Shown here one piece after another: positions 13,201-22,912 of a DNA stretch of 64,000 nt. This DNA comes from Pterobdella sp. o SKG-2022 (lineage: Eukaryota > Annelida > Clitellata > Hirudinida > Piscicolidae). The DNA lies in the NCBI GenBank assembly GCA_964035795.1, contig OZ038322.1:11672038-11736037 (forward strand), read 5' to 3'. Made by a program: the position numbers and the translations under genes. The notes below the pieces were generated by a model, which was not told where the DNA came from, ran no database searches, and saw nothing but the letters and a program-made list of their open reading frames with translations. Each line of letters begins with the position of its first letter. The stretch's first letter is position 1.

Positions 13201-16200
13201 TTGTTTAGATCTCAAAGTTTATTAAATATTATGCAAATGTGCTACAAGTTCAAATAGTGGAGCTTTTTAAATCCTGTTTCCGTGTAACCTTTATCCAAAT
13301 AAAACTTGAATCTTGGAATATAACAGGGTTGGGCACTAAGCTGGTTTTTAGAGCGCCAACTTTTGGTTGAGAGATGAGAGGAAAAACTTCGCTGACAAAT
13401 ATATACATGTATGAAATCTATGTTGAGTTTAAAATTCAGAAACATTCAATCTTCCAATAGCTTCAGTTGCGCCTCAGATGTATAAGGTCTATTGAACTTT
13501 TATTTAGAGTTGAAATGTCATGATCTGCACAGTTTCGGAACTTTCATACTGGCTGATCAACAGGTTATTAAAGTGAAATTTTGAGCAGAGGGAATGAAGA
13601 TTTGAGGAGTTTGGAATGAGATTTGATGTTTTGTGGGACATTCCACAGAATAATTAACGCTTTTTGATTATAAAAATAATAGTTTTTTTTGACTTTTAGA
13701 TAGTTGACGTTGTAAGAATTTGGTTTGACGATTATTTATTTTATGTTGTAAAGCAATAAATACCTTCATTTAATCAAAAGCATTTGCGCTTCTGAAGCAA
13801 GTCTGTTTGAAGACGTTGTTTTAAACTGGGGTTTGGATGCGTTATTTATCGGGTACTTACTCAAGGTCTTAGTGTGTTTTGGAAATATTTTCTGAATTAA
13901 TAATTAAAATTTTCTTATTAGACCTGGTTGCAAGAGAAATTAATATCACGATAGATATTCGAACGAATTTTGACTTTTTTGCAAAAATGGTGAATTCTCA
14001 AAAATTGATAGTGACTTAAGAGCTGATTTAAAAACTCAAAATTTTTCATAAAATTTTGAGATAGATTTTTGTTTTAAAAATATGTTAACTTCGAGTAAAC
14101 TTATCTGAAGATACAATGAGATTAAGAAATTCGAGGGCTGAACTGCACATCCAAGTGCAAAAAATATACGAAAAAAGTTTTGAAATGTTAGATTAATGGC
14201 ATATAAACGCAATAAATTAATAAATAATTTTGATAATTCTGACAAGTTATATGGTTTAGGAATATGTTATAATTCGAAAATATTCCAACTTATCAAAATA
14301 ACAGAATATGAAAAACGTGTGTGCTTTTACCAGCTTACCTCGAAATCAAACAATAAGGAAAAAATAGACATCATCAACGTGTACGCCCCAACCAACATAC
14401 TAGCATCTTCAAAACCAGAAGAACTAGAAGAATTCTATATAAATCTCAAATCATGTATGAAAAACCTCAAATCAAATATATGGTTTATAGATGGAGATTT
14501 CAACAGTAAAATTGGGGAAAATAAGTCAAGTACACAAGGAGGTCATAAAAAAGGTTGCCAGAATAACAATGGGTTGATTTTGGAAGAGTTCATGCAAGAA
14601 AACAACCTTTTTGCATCCAATACAGCCTTCAAAAAGCAATCAAAGAAGAAAACCACTTGGGTGGGTCATCTAAGAGGCAAAACAGTCTACAATGTAATAG
14701 ATTTCGTCTTTATTCACCAAAAACTGAAAAAGTTCTTCAAAGACAGTAACACATACAGAGAAACTATTACTCAGAGTGATCATAACTTGTTGATAGTTCA
14801 AATTAAAAACCCCAAACCATATCAATGTTGGACAAACCAATCAAAAAACTACAATAAAAAACCTAATTTCCAAAACCTTATCATCCAACAAGCCTAAAAA
14901 AAATCAATAGAAACAAGCCAAGCAACTTCACTAGAAAAAATTTTAATAAGCATAAAACAAGTATCAAATACTTGCTTCAAAAAGTCATCCAAAAAAATAC
15001 CATCAAACAGAGATGAAGACCACGAGCTACACACACTGGCTGATAAACAAAAAAACCTAAGAAACCTAATAGAAAATTCTACAGAAATTGATAAAATCAA
15101 CAACCTCAAAACACAAAGGAACAAAATCAAAACTCAAATAAAAATAGATGTCTTGAACTATACAATAATGAATTGGAAATAAAACTCAAAATAATAGAAG
15201 CCTTAGACTATAACAGACAAATGCATGCAGCTATTAAAGAATTGAGTATCAAAAGTAATACAACTGCAAAACCACTCAAGATGAAAGATCTCATGCAACA
15301 TTACAAAATCAAATTTTCAAAAAACAACCAACACACAAAACAACAATACAATAATAGCAAAATAAATGAAATAAATATCTTTGAAGTGGAAAATGCTATA
15401 AAGAAACTTAAAACCAAGAAATCTTCAAGAGAAGACAACATCTTCAGTGAAGAACTCAAACTTCTAAGAACTAATATGAAAAAAACAGTTACAATAGTAT
15501 TAAAGAGAGAACTTCAAAGCAACAATTTTCCTCAATCAATCTTCAATTATTATACCAATAACAAAAAAGGGCAAACTTCTTTCTCCAGTAAACACAAGGC
15601 CTGTCATCTTACTAAACACAATAAGAAAACTCTTATCATTAATAATACTCAATAGAATAAGACCTTTCATAGAAAAATACCTTTCCATTACCCAAGCAGC
15701 ATACAGACCAACTAGGTCAACAACAGACATCCTATGGGCTCATAAAATAGCAATTGAAGACAAAGTGAAATCAGGATGTACAATGAAAATAACCAGCATT
15801 GATCTGTTATCTGCTTTCGACACCATTAACAGGAAAAAACTTATGGAAATTTTAAGCACAGAATCTGAACTCAAAATAATCGAACTTCTTTTAACAAACA
15901 CCACCTTAGCCATAAGATACAATAAAAACACTTGCAAAAGCTTTACTACAAACATAGGATGCCCTCAAGGAGATGCTCTGAGCCCTGTCTTGTTCACGGT
16001 ATACCTAAAAGCATGCATGAAAGAAATAAGAACCACCTACCCAGAAAACTCCTATGAACTCATTTATGCCGATGACGTAAATTTCGTGTCACCAAGTGAC
16101 ATTAAACTAGATGAAATTGAAGCAATATTCCGCAAATGGGGTCTTACGCTCAACAAAAGTAAACCGGATGAAAGGCTGATTAATGAAGAGAACACTGTGT

Positions 16201-19200
16201 GGAAGACAATGAAAATCCTTGGAAGCTACGTCGGTACATATGAGGACATCAAAAAAAGGAAAACTCTGGCAACTCTAGCGATGAACAGATTAAACCCAAT
16301 TCGGAAGAGTGGGATAAGTGTAGAGAAAAAAATAAGAATTTATGAAGCTTATGTTCTCTCAATTTTCCTATATGGCTGCAGTGCTTGGGCAGACTCTAAA
16401 AGCATCAGAAGCTCAATAGACTTCTTCCAAAGAAAGCACATACGAAGACTGGAAAAAGTTCATTGGCCAAATGTTATGAAAAACGAAGAATGCGACTCCG
16501 TCATACCATCTCTGCACCAGGAAATGAGACTGAGAAGGCTGAAAATGCTGGGACACATATGCCGTAACGACCTGCTAGCAAAAAAAATTTTGGAAAAAGC
16601 TCTAAAGAATTCCAAGAGAAAAAGGGGCAGACCACCATCAACTCTTCTCAACACATTAATAAAGGACATGAACTTTCTCAAATTAAACATGGACAACATT
16701 GAAAAAATCGATAAAGATGCGTATCGAGGAATTATTGGGACTCATTGTTAACTGTGATTATGTCTAAAGACGAAAATTAATTATATATATATATTTGATA
16801 ATTGAAATTAATTAAAATTAGAAAGGAACATATGTGTGGTGAGTTCTAAAAGTATTGTCGAAGGATTGAAGAAAAAATATGCTTTTGAAAAATAAAAAAT
16901 AACTTTCTCTTGGAATAAATTTAAAACAATCATAATGATTTCATCAATACTTAAATTGCTCCACTTTCCGCCTTGATTAGTACCTCGCATCCTAGGGAAC
17001 ACTCAATCACGCTCTTTTCACTTCATAAGGACACCTACTCACGCCCCTACCACACCAGTAAACACCTACTCACGCCCTTCCCACATCAGTGGACACTCAC
17101 TCACAGTTCTCCCACTCGGTGAACACTCACGCTTTTCATACTCTGGGGACACCCACTAACAACCTTCCCACTCAATAGAAACAAACATATGAATCAAGCT
17201 ATCAACTTCTTCCACAAAGCATGCCACCATTGTTTCAATGCCATTCAATACCTTTTTGAAATTATTCAACTAAGAAACAATAACGAAGGAGAATCTTTTG
17301 AGGCCTTTAAGGAATCTCCATTCTACTCAAATAACCTCTCAGTACAGAACCTTATTACAATTGTTTTGAGTGCTTTCATTTTGCTTTTTTTAAAATTCTT
17401 CTTATTCATCTTATATATTAAAAAAATCTATAATTAAAAAATAACTATATCACAAACAAATTTGAAATTGCATTTAAAAGCTCGAAATCTGCCATAAAGC
17501 TTGTATAGACTTGTGGAAAACACAGCACTAACGCTGCGGTTAGCTTTTGAGGTGTAATAAAATGGGAGACTGATTCCATGCTCCACTGCAACTCAGCCAA
17601 CAACAAGCATAAGGGCATGCCAAATGATACGTCCAACAAATATCCAGTCACCATTCAATAGAAACTATCAAAATATTGGAGCAACTATATCATTACCCTC
17701 CCCACCTTGGTGATGCTTATCCTTATTAAATTTATTAACATCATTTTTATTTTTAATATATTCCTTATACTATTATGATATTTTTATTGTTTTTCTTGAT
17801 ATTATTGATATATTCCTACTATTCATGTTATTATTATCATTCTTATAAATGTTATTTATGTAGAAAGAAAACTAAACTTCAAAGAAATTTGCAGTAACCT
17901 TTTGAGAATTTTGTATTAATTAAGAACGTATGGCTTGTTATGTTGTTTTCAGATATTTGAAAAAAGGCAGCTAAATAAAGAAATAGATAATTAGATAGAT
18001 AGATAGATATTGAATTTGGCTGTCGATGAATTTCTTATGAATGCTTTACTAACCAAATTAAAACAAACATTAATACCAACTTCTTCAACGCCAACTCAAG
18101 GCCGATTATTCGTGTGATGTAAGCCACAAAATCTCGATGTTGCTGTTCATAATTATTTTTAAGTCATTTATTCCTTAGTTTCCACGTTGTTCCTCTATTA
18201 AGATAATGTGTGTTGTTATGTGGTTTTAATTTTTCAAATAGTTCCTATTTTCATGATTAGATTTGTTTTACAACTTTTTAAAGTTATCTTTTCACCGTTT
18301 TTGATTTAATTTTTTTATCGTATTATATAAAATTTTTTCGTGTTTGAAAAAATCTTTTTTGATTTTGCAATCTAAACTTTATGTATACTCACGCAACCAG
18401 TTTACAATAGTATCATTTTAAACTACTTTGAAAAACTATTAGCTCGAAGTATAATTTTTGTGCCTCCATGCAATCAAAGTCTTGTTCACTTAAATTGTTT
18501 TAATTATATCACGTTTTCACGTACTGTGTGTAGGTTCTGATTTTCAGTTTTTAGCATATTTAAGGTTTATTCTTGTACACGTTATTCAATATTTAAAACT
18601 TGGCAACTGCTACTTTGGGACCCAAGGTCCACACATGATGATGTCTGATGTTGTGAGGAGTGCTAAACTACCCTCCCAAAATCATAACTGCACTTCTTGC
18701 TTGTAGTTTGAGTTGTTATTAATTATTACTAAATGAATGCTAAAAAGTGCAACAATAACACAAATGAGGCTATTGTTTTCTCAGGTTGCTAGTTCGCAGT
18801 TTGTTTTTCATTAGCTTCTCTGCGATTAGTTGATGTTTTGGTAGTCTCATGTTTATTTCACCATTTTCACTTCTTATTTTTTCATTTTTCATCCCATGTT
18901 TCACATGTTTAGTTTTAGCACACAATTCATTAGCAATATTAAAATCGCTTTTTGTTTCGTTTTGTTCTCTGCACATTTGCTTTCTCTCTTCAATCTGCAC
19001 TTTTTAATTAAAAATTTTAATTAAAGCATTGAATTCAAAAAAAAACAACGAGCACGACATAATAAAAACAAGAGAAATAAAACAAAACCACTACAACAAA
19101 CAACAAAAACACAACAAACAAGCATATTAAGAAGGAAGAGGAAGCCGACATTTGTTTGAACAACAAAAAGCTTGCGGTGTTGAGTGTTAACAAGAGTGCC

Positions 19201-19787
19201 ACATAGTGTTAATAAGTGTACAAAGACAAAATAAAGCTTAAAAATGCACTCGATAACAGTAAAAAGTGATGGGATTTAGATAGGGCAAAATTTAAAAATT
19301 TACAAAAGTAATTTATATAAAAATTCGAGTAAAAATTGCACTAGTATAACTTAGGTATTTCAGGGCTTGCTATGTTTTATATTTAAAAAGATGGAAGTTA
19401 TTGAAAAATTCATTGGAAAAGTTTCCATAATTGAATTGAAACGTCACAAATACATGCAAAAATATTTAGAAATCGATTGAACTACCATTAAAATAATACA
19501 CTATAACTAATAAAAACAACAAAAATAACGAGAGAAACAAAAGATCCCCATAACAACAAAACCCACATCACAACAACAATACATCAACAAAAACATTAAT
19601 GACAACATTTCAGCAACAACAACTAGTGCAACACATTCACATCCTTCACACACCAACTACCATCTTACCCACCAAACATATATGATACACAATATCAACA
19701 CACGCCAGGAGACAGATGAAGTACCGTTTGAAAGTTATTCCCGCATTGAACACGTCATCACGGGCTACTGGTTGCACGCTTTGAGAG
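10227..19787 (+). CDS. IP3R/RyR-superfamily MIR-domain protein (partial at both ends)
   Basis: Four exons join in phase: 10227-10314, 10734-10841, 12756-13003 and 19709-19787. They encode the beta-trefoil MIR region that, in IP3 and ryanodine receptors, lies in the N-terminal ligand-binding half of these ER calcium-release channels. Motifs in order are VIRLFHKELEAYLVAEG, then EDVHLRIREVDQ and YPSTSGNTYWQVE, then WEQQVRFRHMSTRKYL and DPRTVFRLHPVIK, then YSRIEHVITGYWLHA. The first resembles the IP3R stretch GGDVVRLFHAEQEKFLT; the rest are more divergent, so this may be an invertebrate IP3R paralogue. Introns are 419, 1,914 and 6,705 bp; the last contains a LINE. The first exon starts with an acceptor, so upstream exons must lie at or before 10226, in territory occupied by the minus-strand Schnurri-like gene. 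After 19787 (donor GTGAGT) the gene runs toward an N gap, and I found no later exon. Confidence 0.8.
10842..10947 (+). repeat. Short degenerate GTGAGTGAAG / GATGATGAT repeat directly after an exon
   Basis: Immediately downstream of the IP3R-like exon ending at 10841, the motif GTGAGTGAA occurs three times (10842, 10858, 10915), separated by GAT/GAG-rich sequence. Each copy is also a consensus splice donor. Only the first keeps the reading frame into the next exon; extending to the later ones meets a TGA at once. Confidence 0.7.
10963..11078. repeat. Near-perfect 116-bp palindrome (foldback)
   Basis: Two 58-nt halves are reverse complements of each other with a single mismatch next to the centre (c at 11019 against t at 11022). 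The outer arm reads TTTTATATTATTTGGATAAC. There is no spacer beyond the hairpin tip. It sits in an intron of the IP3R-like gene. It may be a miniature foldback element, or a hairpin precursor if transcribed. Confidence 0.9.
11134..11240 (+). other. Orphan exon-like segment
   Basis: An open 35-codon stretch is flanked by a good acceptor (TTGTCTTACAG) and a good donor (GTGAAG). It encodes a protein-like sequence containing FSQKDDDLCFPVRLSHSVY. It begins in phase 0 and ends in phase 2, so it cannot be inserted between the neighbouring IP3R-like exons (phase 1 to phase 1) without breaking the frame. It may belong to another gene, be a remnant, or be chance. Confidence 0.3.
11241..12755. other. 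Intronic sequence, no feature supported
   Basis: Part of the 1.9-kb intron of the IP3R-like gene. Open frames around 12194-12463 lack splice signals that would join the neighbouring exons in phase, and no family similarity is visible. Confidence 0.5.
13004..14149. other. Intronic AT-rich sequence upstream of the LINE
   Basis: First part of the 6.7-kb intron of the IP3R-like gene. I see no exon and no clear repeat before the LINE begins. Confidence 0.5.
14150..16800 (+). mobile_element. Decayed non-LTR retrotransposon (LINE) with APE endonuclease and reverse transcriptase
   Basis: An apurinic-like endonuclease frame (14196-14897) shows INVYAPTN, DGDFNSKIG and the catalytic SDHN near its end. 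A linker and RT finger region follow (15173-15655). The frame then shifts near 15560 into a frame open to 16751, with AFDTIN, GCPQGDALSPVLF and the catalytic YADDVNF box. The C-terminal part carries LGHICRNDL and KRKRGRPPSTLL, typical of RTE/CR1-grade LINEs of the APE type; I cannot place the clade more exactly. At least one stop (14895) and one frameshift interrupt the polyprotein, and the 5' end is missing, so the copy is dead. The 3' end runs into a short TA-rich tail near 16780, a common LINE terminus. It lies in the sense orientation within an intron of the IP3R-like gene. Confidence 0.9.
16994..17185. repeat. Degenerate minisatellite, about 30-bp unit, six copies
   Basis: Successive units share the pattern GGACACCTACTCACGCCC followed by TTCCCAC and a CAGT-like end, with about 30-bp spacing. 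It begins some 200 bp beyond the LINE 3' end. A piece of the first unit (CACTTCATAAGGA) recurs at about 10113-10126. Confidence 0.75.
17186..19708. other. Intronic or intergenic sequence with unassigned open frames
   Basis: Remainder of the large intron. Two open stretches look mildly protein-like but have no recognised family. One is at 17189-17437 (plus strand, with a hydrophobic C-terminal segment). The other is at 18770-19000 (minus strand, hydrophilic, Lys/Asn-rich, preceded by an acceptor-like AAAAAG). Neither is supported enough to call a gene. A short GATA run lies near 17990-18010. Confidence 0.35.
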
Positions 19788-19865
19788 GTGAGTGTGTGCA
19801 TGCCTGACTCGATGTGTCTTGTCGATCCCGGCCTCTGTATGAGGGCCATTTGTGAGAGATACAAC

Positions 19866-20065
19866 NNNNNNNNNNNNNNNNNNNNNNNNNNNNNNNNNNN
19901 NNNNNNNNNNNNNNNNNNNNNNNNNNNNNNNNNNNNNNNNNNNNNNNNNNNNNNNNNNNNNNNNNNNNNNNNNNNNNNNNNNNNNNNNNNNNNNNNNNNN
20001 NNNNNNNNNNNNNNNNNNNNNNNNNNNNNNNNNNNNNNNNNNNNNNNNNNNNNNNNNNNNNNNNN
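19866..20065. other. Assembly gap (200 N)
   Basis: Exactly 200 unknown bases, a typical placeholder length, so the true gap size is probably not known. It falls 78 bp after an exon of the IP3R-like gene and just before an (AT)n tract. Confidence 0.99.
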
Positions 20066-20140
<75 letters not shown>

Positions 20141-20142
20141 TA
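20066..20142. repeat. (AT)n followed by (TTTA)n microsatellite
   Basis: An AT dinucleotide run to about 20109 passes into TTTA units to about 20142. This simple repeat adjoins the N gap and probably caused it. Confidence 0.95.
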
Positions 20143-20537
20143 TTAGTATAACTTAGTTTTTCTATAATACTTTTGAGCTTTCTTGAAAGAAATATACACA
20201 TAAAACCTCAAAAAATTGTTTTAAAAATTATTTAAAATTCTCTCTAATATCCCTTGAAAAGCCACTATCGGGGTTTTCAAATCATGGTATACACTTGTTA
20301 CTAACGATCAATTTTAATACTAATTTTTCTCAAGTTCTACTGTAGTTGTAAATGCCAAACCGGAATCTGCAGTTTACCGCAAAGGAAGAGGGCGATTAAA
20401 CAGGTTGCTTTCTTTTATCATGCTTTTCAAAGATTCTTTTCATTTCGTTTTTCTTATGAAAATGAGATTTTGAATAAATAACCTGAAAACGCAAATACAT
20501 GAGCAAATCATGAATACACTTTGAACTGCTAAGAAAC

Positions 20538-20543
20538 TTTATT
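20538..20543 (-). terminator. Polyadenylation signal of the TPMT gene
   Basis: AATAAA on the minus strand, about 140 bp downstream of the TPMT stop codon at 20684. It is the first canonical signal in the right orientation. Confidence 0.6.
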
Positions 20544-20683
20544 AGAACACATCAATGTCGTGTCATTACCCTTTTAACAATAATATGATCAAAAGCTATT
20601 ACGAATATTTAAAAAATTATAAGATTATATAATGTTAAAATAAGTATGAAACTTCAAATTTATATTCAAAAAGGCAGTTTTTT

Positions 20684-22912
20684 TTATTTTCTGGAAATGA
20701 GAATAATAAGTAGATGAAAAAACTCGAATTCTTTTTCAAGTAATTCCGAAAAAAAATTCGTTTGTTCTATCTCTTCTAATGGTTCATAATTGAAATCATT
20801 CCCTGTAAAATTATTTCTCAAAATGATCAAAGCCTTCGAGATTCAAATGTTTAAACATACCTAAAAGAGTTTTAATTTGGTCAAGCGGTAGGTTTCTCGG
20901 ACTCGCTGAAAGTATCAATGAAAATTTTAAACTAACAATCATTTACCAATCTTAAGCAATACTTCACTAATAAATAGCCTTGATCAAGAATAATCGTGAA
21001 TCAAAAAACGATAGAAACAAATTATACTTTCTTGGACAGGCTTCATTTTAACGGATTCGATCAAGTGGTAGAATTGTAGAGCATACAGGTCTTTCATTAA
21101 AGAAGCATATCTTCAATTGATAACTCAATGGATGAAATGAATATAAACGTGAAATGGTGGGGTAAACCTTTCTCTTTGTTCAAGTTTTAAAGAAACAAAA
21201 CTTCCTCTATCCCAAATCATATCATATTTCTGTTTGTTATATCTGTAATGTAAAGAGTGAAATTTGCTTATTGATTGAAATTTAAAAAATCAATAGACCC
21301 ACCTTGGAAAGTCAAAAAAATTACAATGGTAGACTTTAAGGGACGAGTCTTCAGTCTGAAAGTTTGAATTGATATTGTCACAAAAATCTACTTGGTTATA
21401 ATTGCCGGACATTACTTAAGCTATCATGTTTTAACTATTTTGTACTTTGAACCCCTTTATGTTATATAGTTAAACGTATAGTATATATTGCTAGGTTAGT
21501 TACAATTATCTCTCGCTTTTACATTGTTAAGTTTGTTATAATTGCGTTCCGGTAATTAAAATGTTCTAGAATTTCCGAAATTAGTAATATAGTTAATATA
21601 TAATTAGGGTGTAAGTTTGTGAGGTTTCATTCATGTGGATCATTTTAGTATTGATATTGTTGGATTAGTTGTGTTTACTGCTGTTAATAAATTGCTTGCG
21701 TGGTGACAGTTATAATAATATTTAAACTTTCAAATCAAACTATGTTATACACTTCAAAAAGTGAGTCATCGTTTTGAAGAGGAGTAAGAGAATAGGTCAA
21801 ACTATGTGCTTGAAACAAGTCTTCTATAGCTGTCTTGACCCCTTCAACACCCACCACTGTGCATCCCTGGTCCAACAACCTGGTGGAATAACTAAGCATT
21901 AATTCTGGAAAAAGTTATTATGTCCAAGCACCTAAAAAATTTTGGTTGCAAGATCAACCAATCACGAAAAGAAACATCCAGGCGCTACATCTAATGTGGA
22001 ATAAGGCCGTATACACAAGAACTTGTTCTGCTTTTTTGAACTTTACAATAGTCTGTGGCAAAAAAAAATCCTGTGACGAACTTTAAGGAAATTTCTGGTT
22101 CCGAAATAGCCTCTCAACGTTATCAAAACAACATGCATGAAGTGGTAGTTGTGTTAATTGACAGCGGCTGACGTCAGTTTGAGTAATTTTTATTAAGCTC
22201 ACAACCCTCAATTTCATGGTCGAAGCTTTTCAAGAAAGGTTTGAAACAGCTAATGGAACTTCTTCACGCAGAAATCATGGTTTATTTATAAAAAATTTTG
22301 GAAAACGATTGAATATGCGGACAACCGAGCTGAACACCTGATCTGATAAAAATATGGAAAACACAGGTTCGGGGGGTTTGGTCAACCCTAATGAATCCAT
22401 GCGTTTGGATAACTCTATAAAATACAAAACATTACTCTTTCGAGAAAACGCTTAGTTGAAAATTTAAGAAAGACGTTGAGTCAAAAAAGACTGAAAATTT
22501 TTAGAAAAGACCTTATGACCGAGAAATAAACACTGATCACATGAGCACGAAGACGCTAAATATAAGAATAATGAAAATTATATAAATGATGAGCCATTGA
22601 AAATAAATCTAATAATATCGAGTTAAATGTAAAATATCATTAATAAAAGATATGATACCATTTAATATCGACAGTTTTGCCACACAGAGGCACAAGCACA
22701 ACAAATTTCTCATTTTTCTTTTTCAATGAGCGTAGTCGTCCAAAGTATTTTTTCAAATTCCTAAAAAAAAATTTATAATGTATATCAAAAACTTGTTATT
22801 CAACTAATCTCACTTACGAATCTACTTCTCTTTTATGCCATCTAGTTTTTCCTTTTTCCCAAGAACTCTTCCAATGTTCTATATCTTCTGCATCAGAGTC
22901 GTTTGCAATCAT
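20684..22912 (-). CDS. TPMT: Thiopurine S-methyltransferase (TPMT-like), complete
   Basis: Cytosolic SAM-dependent methyltransferase; family members methylate thiol, thiopurine or halide/selenium substrates. Exons: 22912-22818, 22760-22659, 21879-21753, 21355-21303, 21242-21168, 21110-21087, 21030-20968, 20901-20861, 20802-20684. The total is 699 nt (232 residues; human TPMT is 245) and every phase agrees. Family landmarks appear in order: an N-terminal WEKGKTRWH (human WVNGKTAFH), the SAM-binding VLVPLCGKTVDIKW, LDQGCTVVGVE, then YDMIWDRGS, the most diagnostic TPMT motif. The C-terminal exons match by spacing and by LDQIKTLLG (human AEIERLFG), but are more divergent and use weaker sites, for example the acceptor GCGAG before 20901. 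Introns are mostly 56-66 bp, with two of 397 and 779 bp. It lies antisense to the IP3R-like gene, just beyond the assembly gap. Confidence 0.88.
21087..21110 (-). other. 24-nt exon of TPMT
   Basis: Acceptor TTGAAG before 21110 and donor GTATGC after 21087, encoding YASLMKD with split codons at both ends. It fills the human TPMT stretch after DRGALVAINPGDRKC (YADTM) and is required to keep the frame between exons 5 and 7. Confidence 0.65.

Noticed and set aside
19788..20156. Open frames spanning the N gap and the AT repeat
   Set aside because: They are artefacts of unknown bases and a simple repeat (Tyr-Ile runs).
20873..20915. tRNA-like 'GTCAAGCGGTAGGTTTCTCG'
   Set aside because: The same bases read on the minus strand are a TPMT exon that fits in phase, and no cloverleaf could be formed.
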